47,910 nucleotides of DNA from Clostridium sp. 26_22 (GTDB taxonomy: Bacteria > Bacillota > Clostridia > TANB77 > CAG-508). Location: positions 1 to 47,910 of the forward strand of contig MNRP01000040.1 of NCBI GenBank assembly GCA_001916005.1. The letters run 5' to 3'. Positions 1 through 8,857 of the stretch are shown in pieces. Position 1 is the first letter of the stretch. Each line of letters begins with the position of its first letter. Position numbers and translations under genes: made by a program. The notes under the pieces are model-generated. The model did no database searches. It saw only the letters and a program-made list of their open reading frames with translations, and was not told the origin of the DNA.

Positions 1-683
1 TGTAGAAATGCAAATGAAAAATGAAAGAAACACAGAAGAAAGAGCAACAGAATATATGGGAAAAATGATATCAGAACAACTGCAAGTTGGAGAAGATTAT
101 CAAAATTTGAAAAAGAGCATAGTAATATTTATAACGAATTATAATTTCTTAAAACGAAATAGTTATCATAGTGTAGGAAGAATGAAATTTGATAAAACAA
201 TAAAAGATGAGTATGTGAATATGGGCTATGACAAAGAAGATGAAGTAGCATCAAAATATATAGAAGTTCATTATATAGAATTACCAAAATTCAAGAAAAA
301 AGAGTTATCAAAATTTACAAAATTAGATCAGTGGATGTGTATATTTACACAAAATAAGGAGGGGATTATGTTGGCAGAGAAAGAAAATAAAGAAATAAAA
401 AGAGCAATAAATACTTTAGATTTTTTAAGCAAAGACCCAAAAGAAAGAGAAAGACATAATTCAATAGTAATGGCAGAATATAATAGACTAGTGAGCGAGC
501 ATAACTTTTTTAATGATGGACTAGAAAAAGGGATGAAAAGACGGTAAAAAAGAAGGAAGAATAGAAGGCAAACGAGAAGAAAAAATTGAAATAGCAAAAG
601 AAATGCTAAAAGAAAATATGCCTATAGAAATGATAATGAAATTAACAAAACTAACAAAAGAAGAAATTCAAAACTTGAAATAA
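1..683 (+). pseudogene. Rpn-family recombination-promoting nuclease / putative transposase, 5'-cut by window edge and frameshifted
   Basis: The reading frame is open from the first bases, so the N-terminal nuclease core lies outside the window. What remains is the C-terminal helical part typical of PD-(D/E)XK nuclease-family transposases (Rpn/PF12784-like), ending in the charged GKxEGRIEGK tail followed by a short Lys-rich helical module (about MLKENMPIEMI to IQNLK). The frame stops at 545-547, but the typical tail continues at once in the next frame from 540 to a stop at 681-683. One surplus A in the run 536-539 explains this. The frameshift is either real inactivation or a homopolymer error. 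The family is known for RecA-independent recombination and for spreading in multiple copies; two relatives lie at 26692 and 47640. Confidence 0.75.
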
Positions 684-703
684 AATAAAAATAAAAAAGA
701 AAA

Positions 704-749
704 AAAGAAATAGAAAAAATTGTTAATAAACGTTTCTATTTCTTTCTTT
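704..749 (+). terminator. Rho-independent terminator after the Rpn gene
   Basis: A perfect 13-bp stem (704-716 with 733-745) closes a 16-nt AT-rich loop and is followed by further Ts. It lies directly after the Rpn tail and before the promoter at 770-798. Confidence 0.6.
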
Positions 750-769
750 AATTTAAATCCAAAAATTAC

Positions 770-798
770 TAGACATACACCACAAAAAACTATATAAT
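770..798 (+). promoter_or_regulatory. SigA-type promoter for the Alg14/Alg13 pair
   Basis: TAGACA (770-775), 17 bp, TATAAT (793-798), about 36 bp upstream of the ATG at 835. Five of six and six of six consensus bases with ideal spacing. Confidence 0.65.
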
Positions 799-834
799 AT
801 ACAAAGAAAAAAAAAAAACAAAAAAGGTGAAAAA

Positions 835-1311
835 ATGAAAAAAAAGAAAGTATTATTCATATCAAGTACAGGAGGACACTTAAACGAATTAATGCAATTA
901 TCTCCTTTATTTGAAAAATATGATTACAAAATAATAACAGAAAAAGACAAAGCAAATGAGCCACTAAAAGAAAAATATGGAGATAAACTATATTTTTTAC
1001 CATATGGCACAAGAGCAAAACTCTTTACATATATATTCAAATATTTTTATCTATGTTTAAAAACAATATATTTATATTTCAAAATAAGACCAAAAGCAAT
1101 AGTTACAACAGGAACACACACAGCAGGGCCAATGTGCATTTTAGGAAAAATATTTGGAAGCAAGATAATATACATAGAAACTTTTGCAAATAGAAATAAA
1201 AAAACTGCAACAGGAAGATTACTATACCCAATTGCAGACTTATTTATAGTCCAATGGGAAGAAATGTTAAAATTATATCCAAAAGCAGTATATGGAGGTT
1301 CGATTTATTAA
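835..1311 (+). CDS. Alg14-like glycosyltransferase subunit (PssD/Cps14F family)
   Basis: A 158-residue protein. The N-terminus has a beta strand and the Gly-rich loop SSTGGHLNEL (residues 10-19) typical of Alg14/PssD/EpsE-type subunits, and the middle contains TTGTHTAGP. Family members are the membrane-associated half of a split GT-B glycosyltransferase; they recruit the catalytic Alg13/PssE half to the membrane to add the second sugar of a lipid-linked exopolysaccharide or capsule unit. The segment near residues 60-85 is hydrophobic and aromatic, consistent with membrane contact. The stop overlaps the ATG of the partner gene (TAATG), so the subunits are translationally coupled. AGGTG precedes the ATG. 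Substrate sugar cannot be deduced. Confidence 0.85.
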   Translation: MKKKKVLFISSTGGHLNELMQLSPLFEKYDYKIITEKDKANEPLKEKYGDKLYFLPYGTRAKLFTYIFKYFYLCLKTIYLYFKIRPKAIVTTGTHTAGPMCILGKIFGSKIIYIETFANRNKKTATGRLLYPIADLFIVQWEEMLKLYPKAVYGGSIY

Positions 1312-1787
1312 TGATATTAGTAATGTTAGGAACACAAAATAATAGTTTTCACAGACTATTAGAAGAAGTTGAAAAAAATATAGAAAATGGAACAATACAA
1401 GAAGATGTTATAGTACAAGCAGGTTATACAAAATTTGAATCAAAACATATGCAAATATTTGATTTAATACCAAAAGAAAAATTAGAAGAATTACAAGAAA
1501 AGGCAAATATAATTATTACACATGGTGGAGTTGGCTCAATTATTTCTTCAATTGAAAAAGATAAAAAAGTAATAGCAGTTCCACGTTTACACGAATTTGG
1601 AGAACACGTTAACAATCATCAAAAAGAAATAGTAAAGGACTTCAATGATAAGGGCTATATAATTGGAATAGAAAATGTAGAGCAATTAAAAGATGCAATA
1701 CTAAAAGCAAAAGAATTTAAACCTGTGAAATATAAACACAATAACGAAAAAATGTTGAAAATTATACAAGAATTTATTGATAAATAG
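1311..1787 (+). CDS. Alg13-like catalytic glycosyltransferase subunit (PssE/Cps14G family)
   Basis: A 158-residue protein starting at the ATG that overlaps the upstream stop by one base, with GGAGG at 1294-1298 inside the upstream gene. A longer in-frame start at 1254 would overlap the neighbour by 58 bp and is not preferred. It matches the C-terminal, nucleotide-sugar-binding half of GT-B enzymes (GT28 type): MLGTQ near the N-terminus and ITHGGVGSI (69-77), the usual UDP-sugar site, followed by a pattern like PRLHEFGEHVNNHQ. With the 835 gene it should form one transferase acting on a polyprenyl-linked acceptor at the inner membrane face. Confidence 0.87.
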   Translation: MILVMLGTQNNSFHRLLEEVEKNIENGTIQEDVIVQAGYTKFESKHMQIFDLIPKEKLEELQEKANIIITHGGVGSIISSIEKDKKVIAVPRLHEFGEHVNNHQKEIVKDFNDKGYIIGIENVEQLKDAILKAKEFKPVKYKHNNEKMLKIIQEFIDK

Positions 1788-1858
1788 AAAGATAAAGAGG
1801 GAAAAAACAGATAGGGAAAAAAAGGGCGTCCCCAATTCCATAAGGAGGAAGTTGAAGA

Positions 1859-2866
1859 ATGAGCGAAGATAGAATAATTAATCCTGAATTAGAAGATATT
1901 GGAGAAGAAAGATTAGAAAATACTTTAAGACCTCAAACTTTAGATGAATATATAGGGCAAGATAAAGTAAAAGAAAATATGAAAATTTATATAGAGTCTG
2001 CTAAAAAAAGAAATGAAGCCTTAGACCATGTTTTATTATATGGACCTCCAGGGCTTGGAAAAACTACACTTTCTAATATTATAGCAAATGAAATGGGAGC
2101 AAATATAAAAATAACATCTGGTCCAGCTATTGAAAAGCCTGGAGATTTAGCATCTTTACTTACAAATTTAGCTGAAAATGATGTGCTTTTTATTGATGAA
2201 ATTCATAGATTAAGCAAGAATGTAGAAGAAATTTTATACCCAGCTTTGGAAGATTTTACAATAGATATAATGATTGGAAAAGGTCCAACGGCAAGGTCTA
2301 TAAGATTAGATTTACCAAAATTTACATTAATTGGTGCAACCACAAAAGCTGGTTCTTTAACAACACCATTAAGAGATAGATTTGGAATTGTAAACAGATT
2401 AGAATTATATTCAGTAGAAAATCTAGTAAAAATAGTAAAAAGGTCAGCAAAAATATTACAAGTAGGAATTGAAGAACAAGCAGCAGAAGAAATAGCAAGA
2501 AGGTCAAGAGGAACACCAAGAATTGCAAACCGTTTGTTAAAAAGAGTAAGAGATTATGCAATTGTTTTAGGTGATGGAGATATAACTTTAAAAATAACAA
2601 AATTAGCATTAAACAAACTTGAAATTGATGAACTTGGACTAGATGAAATAGATAGAAAAATACTAGATACAATGATTAATCAATATATGGGAAGACCTGT
2701 TGGAATAGAAGCTTTATCAGCAACAATTGGAGAAGAAGTTGATACAATAGAAGATGTATATGAACCATATTTAATCCAAATAGGTTTTATAGCAAGGACC
2801 TTAAGAGGAAGACAAGTATTACCAGCAGCATATAAACATATGGGCTATGAATATTTAGGAGAATAA
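1859..2866 (+). CDS. ruvB: Holliday junction branch-migration ATPase RuvB
   Basis: A 335-residue protein, the normal family length. Walker A GPPGLGKT (62-69), Walker B DEIH (113-116), the sensor segment GATTKAGSL and the Arg-finger region PLRDRFG are all present, followed by the winged-helix domain ending near GRQVLPAAYKHMGY. RuvB hexamers pump DNA through the RuvA-Holliday junction complex during recombination repair. AGGAGG sits 12 bp before the ATG. No ruvA, ruvC or queA is adjacent, unlike many Bacillota; instead the gene sits between cell-envelope glycosyltransferase genes, 5 bp from the next one. Confidence 0.97.
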   Translation: MSEDRIINPELEDIGEERLENTLRPQTLDEYIGQDKVKENMKIYIESAKKRNEALDHVLLYGPPGLGKTTLSNIIANEMGANIKITSGPAIEKPGDLASLLTNLAENDVLFIDEIHRLSKNVEEILYPALEDFTIDIMIGKGPTARSIRLDLPKFTLIGATTKAGSLTTPLRDRFGIVNRLELYSVENLVKIVKRSAKILQVGIEEQAAEEIARRSRGTPRIANRLLKRVRDYAIVLGDGDITLKITKLALNKLEIDELGLDEIDRKILDTMINQYMGRPVGIEALSATIGEEVDTIEDVYEPYLIQIGFIARTLRGRQVLPAAYKHMGYEYLGE

Positions 2867-2871
2867 AAAGC

Positions 2872-4413
2872 ATGAAAAAAGAAAAAATTAAAGCAATATC
2901 AAAAGATTTTATATTATTTATTTTTATAGCAGTGATGGTATTTTCCATTATTGCTATAAATCCAATTTCGAACTTAGATGAAATATGGAATTATAACACA
3001 GCAAGAGCAATAACACAAAATTTGATACCATATAAAGATATAAGTATGATAACAACACCACTATTACCAATGATAACTGCACTATTTTTAAAATTAATAG
3101 CAAATGAAGTTATCGTTTCAAGAGTATTGGCATCAGTATTATGGGGAGGAGTTTTATTTTCAATATTTAAAATTTTAAAACTTCTAATAAAAGAAGAAAA
3201 TACTTGTTTAATCATAACAGCATTATTGGGATTATTGTTTAGAGATTGCTATTGTATAGATTATAATATATTATCATTAATGTTCTCACTAATAATTTTA
3301 TATATAGAACTGAAAAATATAGATAAACCACATTTTGAAAATAATAAAACTGATTTTTTAATAGGAATATTAGCAGGACTTACAGTTTGTACAAAACAAA
3401 GCATTGGAGCAATTTTAGCAATTATAGTTGTAGGGTATAAAATAATATTTGTACAAAATAAAAAAGAATTTATAGAATATTTAAAAACTGTATTCAAAAG
3501 AATTATAGGAATACTAATTCCAATGATATTAGTATTTATTTATTTAATAGCAACAAATTCTTTACAAGATTTTATAAATTATGCTGTATTAGGAATAAGT
3601 ACATTTTCTAATAAAATACCATATGCAAAATTAATGAATAATGATAAAAAAGAGATACAAATATTATCAAGAATAATGCCATTTATATTATTAGCAATGG
3701 CAGTATTAACGATAGTGCTTCAAAACAAAAAGAAAAAAGAAAATATAGGTAATATAGACAATAAAATACTAACAATGTTAATATATAGTTTATCAACAAT
3801 AATTATAATGTACCCAATATCAGATGAGATACATTTCTTAATAGCAAGTACAATAACATTCATTGGTTTAGCCTATATATTATATTTATTAGGAATAGCA
3901 ATATACAATAAAATAAATTTACAATCAAAGAAAAAAATATACAAAATAACAAGTTTATTAATTTCAATAATACTAATTGCATTTATAGCAGTTAGAGGAA
4001 TTGAAAATATAACAGAATATATAAAACAAGAAAAAAATGAAACAATAGAACATTATAAAAATATACAAATTTCTGAATATCTACAAGAAAGAATTAATGA
4101 AATAGATAATTTTATATTAGAACAAGAAAAAGAAAATAAAAAAGTATATATATTAGATGCAGAAGCTGCAATATATATGATACCAATAAATAATTATAAT
4201 AAAGATTATGATATGTTTTTAAAAGGAAATATTGGAAAAGATGGACAAGAAGGTCAAATTCAAAAAATAAAACAAAAAGAAACAAATGAAATAATCTTAA
4301 TAAGAAAAAGAAATTTACAATCAAATTGGCAAACACCAACAGAGGTTGTAAATTATGTAAGAGAAAATCTAGAATTTATGGGAGAAGTAAGTATATATGA
4401 GGTTTATAGATAA
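2872..4413 (+). CDS. GT-C fold polytopic glycosyltransferase (ArnT/PMT-like)
   Basis: A 513-residue membrane protein with about ten hydrophobic helices up to about residue 380 and a soluble C-terminal domain. The first extracytoplasmic loop carries the acidic pair in NLDEIWNYNTARA (Asp36, Glu37), the position of the catalytic acid in GT-C enzymes that use polyprenyl-phosphate sugars. It likely transfers a sugar from undecaprenyl phosphate to a glycan or protein outside the cell. It starts 5 bp after ruvB and overlaps the next GT-C gene by 17 bp, so the two are co-translated. Acceptor and sugar are unknown. Confidence 0.75.
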   Translation: MKKEKIKAISKDFILFIFIAVMVFSIIAINPISNLDEIWNYNTARAITQNLIPYKDISMITTPLLPMITALFLKLIANEVIVSRVLASVLWGGVLFSIFKILKLLIKEENTCLIITALLGLLFRDCYCIDYNILSLMFSLIILYIELKNIDKPHFENNKTDFLIGILAGLTVCTKQSIGAILAIIVVGYKIIFVQNKKEFIEYLKTVFKRIIGILIPMILVFIYLIATNSLQDFINYAVLGISTFSNKIPYAKLMNNDKKEIQILSRIMPFILLAMAVLTIVLQNKKKKENIGNIDNKILTMLIYSLSTIIIMYPISDEIHFLIASTITFIGLAYILYLLGIAIYNKINLQSKKKIYKITSLLISIILIAFIAVRGIENITEYIKQEKNETIEHYKNIQISEYLQERINEIDNFILEQEKENKKVYILDAEAAIYMIPINNYNKDYDMFLKGNIGKDGQEGQIQKIKQKETNEIILIRKRNLQSNWQTPTEVVNYVRENLEFMGEVSIYEVYR

Positions 4414-5965
4414 TAAAGAAAAACTATACAAATATGCAGTATATCTAATTTTAATTATAGGAATATTGATTAGAATAGTAGGAATAACAGATATGCCAAA
4501 TGCATTAAACTGTGATGAAGCATCTGCAGGATATGAAGCTTTTTCATTATTAAATTATGGAATAGATAGAAACGGAAATCATAATCCATCATTTTTAGTT
4601 GCATGGGGAAGCGGTCAAAATGCTTTACTTACATATCTGATAATTCCACTTATAAAAATATTTGGATTAAAAACAATAGCAATAAGATTACCAATGGCAA
4701 TACTTGGATGTGTTTCATTAGTCATTTTATATTTACTATTAAGAAAAATATCAAATAAAAAATTAGCAATAATTGGATTAGCATTTTTTGCAATATGCCC
4801 ATGGCATATAATGAAAAGCAGATGGGGATTAGAATCAAACTTATTTCCAGACTTGATTTTGATATTTGCATATATGTTAATAAAAGGAATAGAAGATAAA
4901 AATAAAATATTATATTATTTATCATTTGTAGTAGCTGGAATATCAGCATATGCATATGGAACTTCATATTACTTTTTACCAGTATTTTTAATACCATTAC
5001 TAATTATTCTAATAAAACAGAAAAAAATAACAATAAAACAAGCAATATTATCAATAGTAATTGTTGGAATTGTATCATTACCAGTAATTTTATATGTTGT
5101 AATAAACACCTTAAATTTAGAACAAATCAATTTACCATTTTTAACAGTTCCAAAATTAAAAGTAAATAGATATAAAGAACTAACATCAATATTTTCAGGA
5201 GAATTTTTAAAAACAAGTACAAATAACTTAATGCATGGACTTAAAATTTTAATATTCCAATATGATGGACTTCCATGGAATAGTATAATGCCATTTGGAA
5301 CGATGTATCTATTTTCTACATTTTTTACAATAATAGGAATAATAGATTCATTTAGAAAAAACAAAAAAGCAGAAGTAAAATATAATTATTTATTTAATAT
5401 ATGGTTTATAGTATCAATAATATTAACTTGTATATGTGACCCTAATATTAATAGAATCAATATAATAATGATACCAATAATATATTATACAATAATTGGA
5501 ATATACTTGATTGTAAATAACAGAAAAAAAGTAGCAATAGGAATTGTAATATTGTACACAATATCATTTGGATTATTTATTAGCAAATATTTTAAACAAG
5601 ATTGTGATACATACGGAACTTTTGCAAGTGATTTGCAAGAAGTAATGGAATATGCAAAAGATATTGCAAGTGAACCAAATAAAAAAGTTTATATAACAAA
5701 TAAAATAAATTATATATTTGTATTATATTATACACAATTTGATACAAATGATTATGTTAAAACAGTTGATTATGAAGATGAGTATGTTGAATTTAGACAA
5801 GTAAATTCTTTTGGAAATTATTATTTGCAAAGTATAGATGAAATAAAAAATGAAGAAAACAATGCTTATGTAATAAGAAAAGAAGATTTAGAAAAATATC
5901 AAATTAATCAAGAGGAATTTAAAATAACAGAATTTGAAAAATATGTAGTAATAGAAAATAAATAA
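4397..5965 (+). CDS. GT-C fold glycosyltransferase, family 39-like
   Basis: A 522-residue polytopic protein. Helix 1 is followed by NALNCDEASAGYEAF (Asp40-Glu41), the DE motif of the PMT/GT39-type family; further motifs are CPWHIMKSRWGLESN and a long extracytoplasmic C-terminal domain. It starts within the last 17 bp of the preceding GT-C gene, with a weak GGGAGAAG site before the ATG. Known relatives use polyprenyl-phosphate-linked sugars on the outer face of the membrane. Together with the Alg13/14 pair this suggests a small surface-glycan or glycoprotein operon. Confidence 0.78.
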   Translation: MRFIDNKEKLYKYAVYLILIIGILIRIVGITDMPNALNCDEASAGYEAFSLLNYGIDRNGNHNPSFLVAWGSGQNALLTYLIIPLIKIFGLKTIAIRLPMAILGCVSLVILYLLLRKISNKKLAIIGLAFFAICPWHIMKSRWGLESNLFPDLILIFAYMLIKGIEDKNKILYYLSFVVAGISAYAYGTSYYFLPVFLIPLLIILIKQKKITIKQAILSIVIVGIVSLPVILYVVINTLNLEQINLPFLTVPKLKVNRYKELTSIFSGEFLKTSTNNLMHGLKILIFQYDGLPWNSIMPFGTMYLFSTFFTIIGIIDSFRKNKKAEVKYNYLFNIWFIVSIILTCICDPNINRINIIMIPIIYYTIIGIYLIVNNRKKVAIGIVILYTISFGLFISKYFKQDCDTYGTFASDLQEVMEYAKDIASEPNKKVYITNKINYIFVLYYTQFDTNDYVKTVDYEDEYVEFRQVNSFGNYYLQSIDEIKNEENNAYVIRKEDLEKYQINQEEFKITEFEKYVVIENK

Positions 5966-5977
5966 ATGGAGGCAAAA

Positions 5978-7018
5978 ATGAAATTATTAATGCATACTTG
6001 TTGTGCACCATGTAGTGTGTACTGCATAGATAGTTTAAGAGAAGAAGGAATAGAACCAACCTTATACTGGTATAATCCTAATATACATCCATATATGGAA
6101 TACAAATCAAGGAGAGATTGTTTAAAAGAATATGCAAAAGAAATTAATATAAATGCAATATTTGAAGAGGATTACGGTTTAGATGAATTCTGCAAAAATG
6201 TTGTAGGAGATTTAAAAAATAGATGTACAAATTATTGTTATCCAGTAAGATTAAGAAAAACTTTTGAATATGCAAAAGAAAATGGTTATGATGCTATAAC
6301 AACTACATTATTATATAGCATATATCAAAATCATGATTTTATAAAGGAATATATGGAAAAACTTAGCAAGGAATTTGAAATCGACTTTTTATATAGAGAT
6401 TTTAGAGTGGGATTCAGAGAAGGACAAGCAAAGGCTAGAGAAGTTGGGTTATATATGCAAAAATATTGTGGATGCGTTTTTTCTGAGGAAAGTAGATATA
6501 ATAACCCCAATCCACCAAAGCCAGTATTACCAGAGGGATTTGAGTTTCTTCCAGTAAAAAGAAGTATAGTAATAAAAAAGGAAAAAGATAATAAAGAGCA
6601 ATATATGAATTTGTTACTTGAAGCAGATCCAAGTAAAGATATGATAAATGATTATTTGAAAGATGGAGAATTATTTGTATTAACATATAACGATAAGATA
6701 GCATGTGTTGCAGTAGTTATAAAAATAGATAATGAAACAATAGAATTAAAGAATATAGCAACCAAAGAAGAATATAGAGGACAAGGATATGGAAAGAAAA
6801 TGCTAAAATATTTAGCAGATAATTATAAACAGGAATACAACAAGATGTTAGTAGGAACATCAGAGAATAATATTCCGTTCTATGTAAAGCAAGGCTTTGA
6901 TAAATATGAAAAGACAATTAAAAATTACTTTGTAGATAATTATGATGAAGAAATTATAGATGGAGATGTACATTGTATTGATATGTATTATTACTCAAAA
7001 GATTTAAAGAATAAATAA
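5978..7018 (+). CDS. queH: Epoxyqueuosine reductase QueH fused to a C-terminal GNAT acetyltransferase domain
   Basis: A 346-residue protein. I use the ATG at 5978 because GGAGG (5968-5972) is 5 bp upstream; an ATG at 5966 overlaps that site. Residues 1-175 are QueH (formerly DUF208): HTCCAPCS with Cys8, Cys9 and Cys12, NRCTNYCYP (Cys83, Cys87, a C-x3-C pair), QNHDFIK, and YCGCVFSEE (Cys164, Cys166). QueH reduces epoxyqueuosine to queuosine in tRNA anticodons using an iron-sulfur centre. Residues about 205-345 form a second domain: a GNAT fold with the acetyl-CoA loop RGQGYGK (267-273) and a C-terminal NIPFYVKQGFDKY strand-helix. Substrate of the GNAT part is unknown. The gene ends an apparent operon. 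Confidence 0.88.
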   Translation: MKLLMHTCCAPCSVYCIDSLREEGIEPTLYWYNPNIHPYMEYKSRRDCLKEYAKEININAIFEEDYGLDEFCKNVVGDLKNRCTNYCYPVRLRKTFEYAKENGYDAITTTLLYSIYQNHDFIKEYMEKLSKEFEIDFLYRDFRVGFREGQAKAREVGLYMQKYCGCVFSEESRYNNPNPPKPVLPEGFEFLPVKRSIVIKKEKDNKEQYMNLLLEADPSKDMINDYLKDGELFVLTYNDKIACVAVVIKIDNETIELKNIATKEEYRGQGYGKKMLKYLADNYKQEYNKMLVGTSENNIPFYVKQGFDKYEKTIKNYFVDNYDEEIIDGDVHCIDMYYYSKDLKNK

Positions 7019-7074
7019 AAATAGTAATTTTTTGTTATGATTATTATATTGAAAAAGAAAGTTGAAATGCAGTA

Positions 7075-7269
7075 ATGATAGTACATGGAGATAAGGCACA
7101 TTCTTATTATTTACGAAAAGATGCTTATGAAAATATGATTAAAGATAGCAAATATACAGATAATAAAGAATTTTTATCAATAGAAGGTGCAACACACCGT
7201 GATTTATACGGCCCAAAAGATATAATTCCTTTTGATAAAATAGAAGAATTTATAAAGAAAAATATATAA
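7075..7269 (+). pseudogene. C-terminal remnant of an alpha/beta hydrolase
   Basis: The 64-residue frame contains IVHGDKAHS, resembling the HGxxD strand carrying the acidic triad residue, and IEGATHRDLYG, resembling the loop with the catalytic His, then a terminal helix. Nothing upstream supplies the nucleophile Ser domain, and no ribosome binding site precedes the ATG. It looks like the last third of a dienelactone-hydrolase-type protein, a common companion of the flavodoxin, carboxymuconolactone and cupin genes downstream. Confidence 0.6.
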
Positions 7270-7334
7270 TAGGGTTGTGAAAATATAGGTTAGAAATCTA
7301 ATCTATATTTTTTTGAAAAATTTTACAAAAAGCC

Positions 7335-7365
7335 TTGACTTAAAGTTCACTTTAACTTATATAAT
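7335..7365 (+). promoter_or_regulatory. MerR-type promoter/operator
   Basis: TTGACT (7335-7340) and TATAAT (7360-7365) are separated by 19 bp, the over-long spacing of MerR-regulated promoters. A perfect dyad lies between them: TTAAAGT (7340-7346), 2 bp, ACTTTAA (7349-7355). It should bind a dimer of the regulator encoded at 7410, which untwists the spacer on activation. Confidence 0.8.
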
Positions 7366-7409
7366 GCTTAGGAATGAAATAATATAAAATTTTGAAAGGA
7401 GGATATAAA

Positions 7410-7844
7410 ATGTCATACTCTATTAAACAAGTTGCAGATATGATGGGAGTTACAACATCTACACTTCGCTATTATGATCAAGAAGGGCTGTTACCAGATG
7501 TAGAAAGAAAAAATGGAATAAGAGTATTTGAAGATAAAGATTTTAAATGGTTAAGAGTACTAAATTGTCTTAAAAATACTAATATGCCGATAAAGAAAAT
7601 TAAAGAATATTGTGACTTGGCTCAAAAAGGAGATTCAACTTTAAATGAAAGATACAATCTAATATTGGAGCAAAAAGAGAATATTTTATCACAGATTAAA
7701 CAGTTAGAGTATTATTTAAAAGAGGTAGAATATAAAGAATGGTATTACAAACAAGCTATTAAAGAGGGAACAGAAAAAAATATAATAGCGAATATGCCTG
7801 ATACAGCTACATTAGAAATAGATAAAATTCCAAGAAAAAAATAA
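7410..7844 (+). CDS. MerR-family transcriptional regulator
   Basis: A 144-residue protein. The ATG at 7410 lies 7 bp after AAAGGAGG; a TTG at 7392 would overlap that site. Residues 3-70 are the MerR winged helix (SIKQVADMMGVTTSTLRYYDQEGLL), followed by a dimerising coiled coil around 80-125. There is no obvious effector-binding domain and no metal-binding Cys cluster, so it belongs to the short AdhR/YfmP-like type that responds to electrophiles or redox stress (inference). It is autoregulated through the dyad at 7340-7355 and probably controls the flavodoxin, CMD and cupin genes downstream. Confidence 0.9.
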   Translation: MSYSIKQVADMMGVTTSTLRYYDQEGLLPDVERKNGIRVFEDKDFKWLRVLNCLKNTNMPIKKIKEYCDLAQKGDSTLNERYNLILEQKENILSQIKQLEYYLKEVEYKEWYYKQAIKEGTEKNIIANMPDTATLEIDKIPRKK

Positions 7845-7872
7845 TTAATATTTTTAGAAAGAAGGTAAAAAT

Positions 7873-8389
7873 ATGAATAAAAAATATTGGTAGTATGTTA
7901 CTCGTTTTCAAATGGAAATACAAGAAATATAGCGAAACAATTAAAGGAAGCATTAAATGCTGATTATGATGAAATAGACACAGTTATACCATATACTCCT
8001 TATGGTGGATTTGGGAGTGAAGTAGTAAGTCAAGGACAAGATGAAGTAAATAAAGGTTTTCAGCCAGAAATAACCCCCCTTTCTGTTAAAGTTGAAGATT
8101 ATGATATTATTGCAGTTGGAACTCCAACATGGTGGTACACAATGGCTCCTGCAATGCTTACATTTTTAAATTCTTACAATTGGAGTGGAAAGAGAATTAT
8201 TCCTTTTATGACACATGGAGGATGGCCTGGACATGTAATTAAAGATATGAAGAAATGTTGTGAAGGAGCAGAGTTTATGACTGCTATGCAAATTCAATTT
8301 GATTCTCAAGGAGGAAGTAAAATGCACACTTTACAAGCAGATATTCAAAAATGGATTGAAAATGTAAAAAAAAAATACAAGGAAATTAA
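7873..8389 (+). pseudogene. Flavodoxin, frameshifted near its start and end
   Basis: The natural start is the ATG at 7873 (after AGAAGG), but its frame hits a stop after six codons. Adding one A to the run 7879-7884 would give MNKK then ILVVCYSFSNGNTRNIAK, the usual flavodoxin N-terminus. The body from 7887 on is well kept: the FMN phosphate loop SFSNGNTRN, GTPTWWYTMAPAM and the FMTHGG strand. Near 8366-8375 a run of ten As moves the frame again: one more A gives a normal end at 8389, whereas the present frame runs into unrelated residues to 8531. Long-chain-like flavodoxins of this group serve as small redox carriers or quinone reductases. Status depends on whether the A-run indels are real. 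Confidence 0.7.
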
Positions 8390-8415
8390 AAATATGTATT
8401 TTATCAATATAAACA

Positions 8416-8820
8416 ATGAAAAATATAAAAGCTATCATAATTATTTTAATTGCAATTATATTAGTTATAGCATTCAGATTATGCACAAGAAGAAAAGAAA
8501 AATAATGCAAGACCAGAACTTAAAGAAATAAATATTGATTTAGATAAATATGATACTATTTTTGTTGGTTATCCAATATGGTGGTATCAAATGCCTATGG
8601 CTATGTATACATTTTTGACAGCTATAATTTTGATGGAAAAACTATAATTCCATTTAACACTCATGCTGGTTCGGGAGTAAGTGGAACTAATGATGTTATA
8701 AAGAGTTTAGAACCAAAGGCAAATGTATTAAAAAGTTTAGCAATTCAAGGTAGTGATATGGAACAGGATCAAAATTCTACTATTAAGAATTGGTTAAGTG
8801 AAATAGGATTAAAAAAATAA
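8416..8820 (+). pseudogene. Second, exported-type flavodoxin with internal deletion and frameshifts
   Basis: The frame from 8416 gives a signal-anchor (MKNIKAIIIILIAIILVIAF) and then stops at 8505. The middle frame (about 8474-8620) continues as flavodoxin, including NARPELKEINIDLDKYD and FVGYPIWWYQMPMAMY. The end (to 8820) returns to the first frame with FDGKTIIPFNTHAGSG and a normal C-terminal helix. The FMN phosphate-binding N-terminal half of the flavodoxin domain is missing. The arrangement matches membrane-anchored flavodoxins common in gut Clostridia, here broken by one deletion and at least two frame changes. Confidence 0.7.
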
Positions 8821-8857
8821 ATAAAATATAAGATTTTATAAAAAGGAGGAATTTAAA

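Noticed and set aside
1821..1841. Small GC-rich spot (GGGCGTCCCC) before ruvB
   Set aside because: Too short to call a repeat element; only one copy seen in the window.
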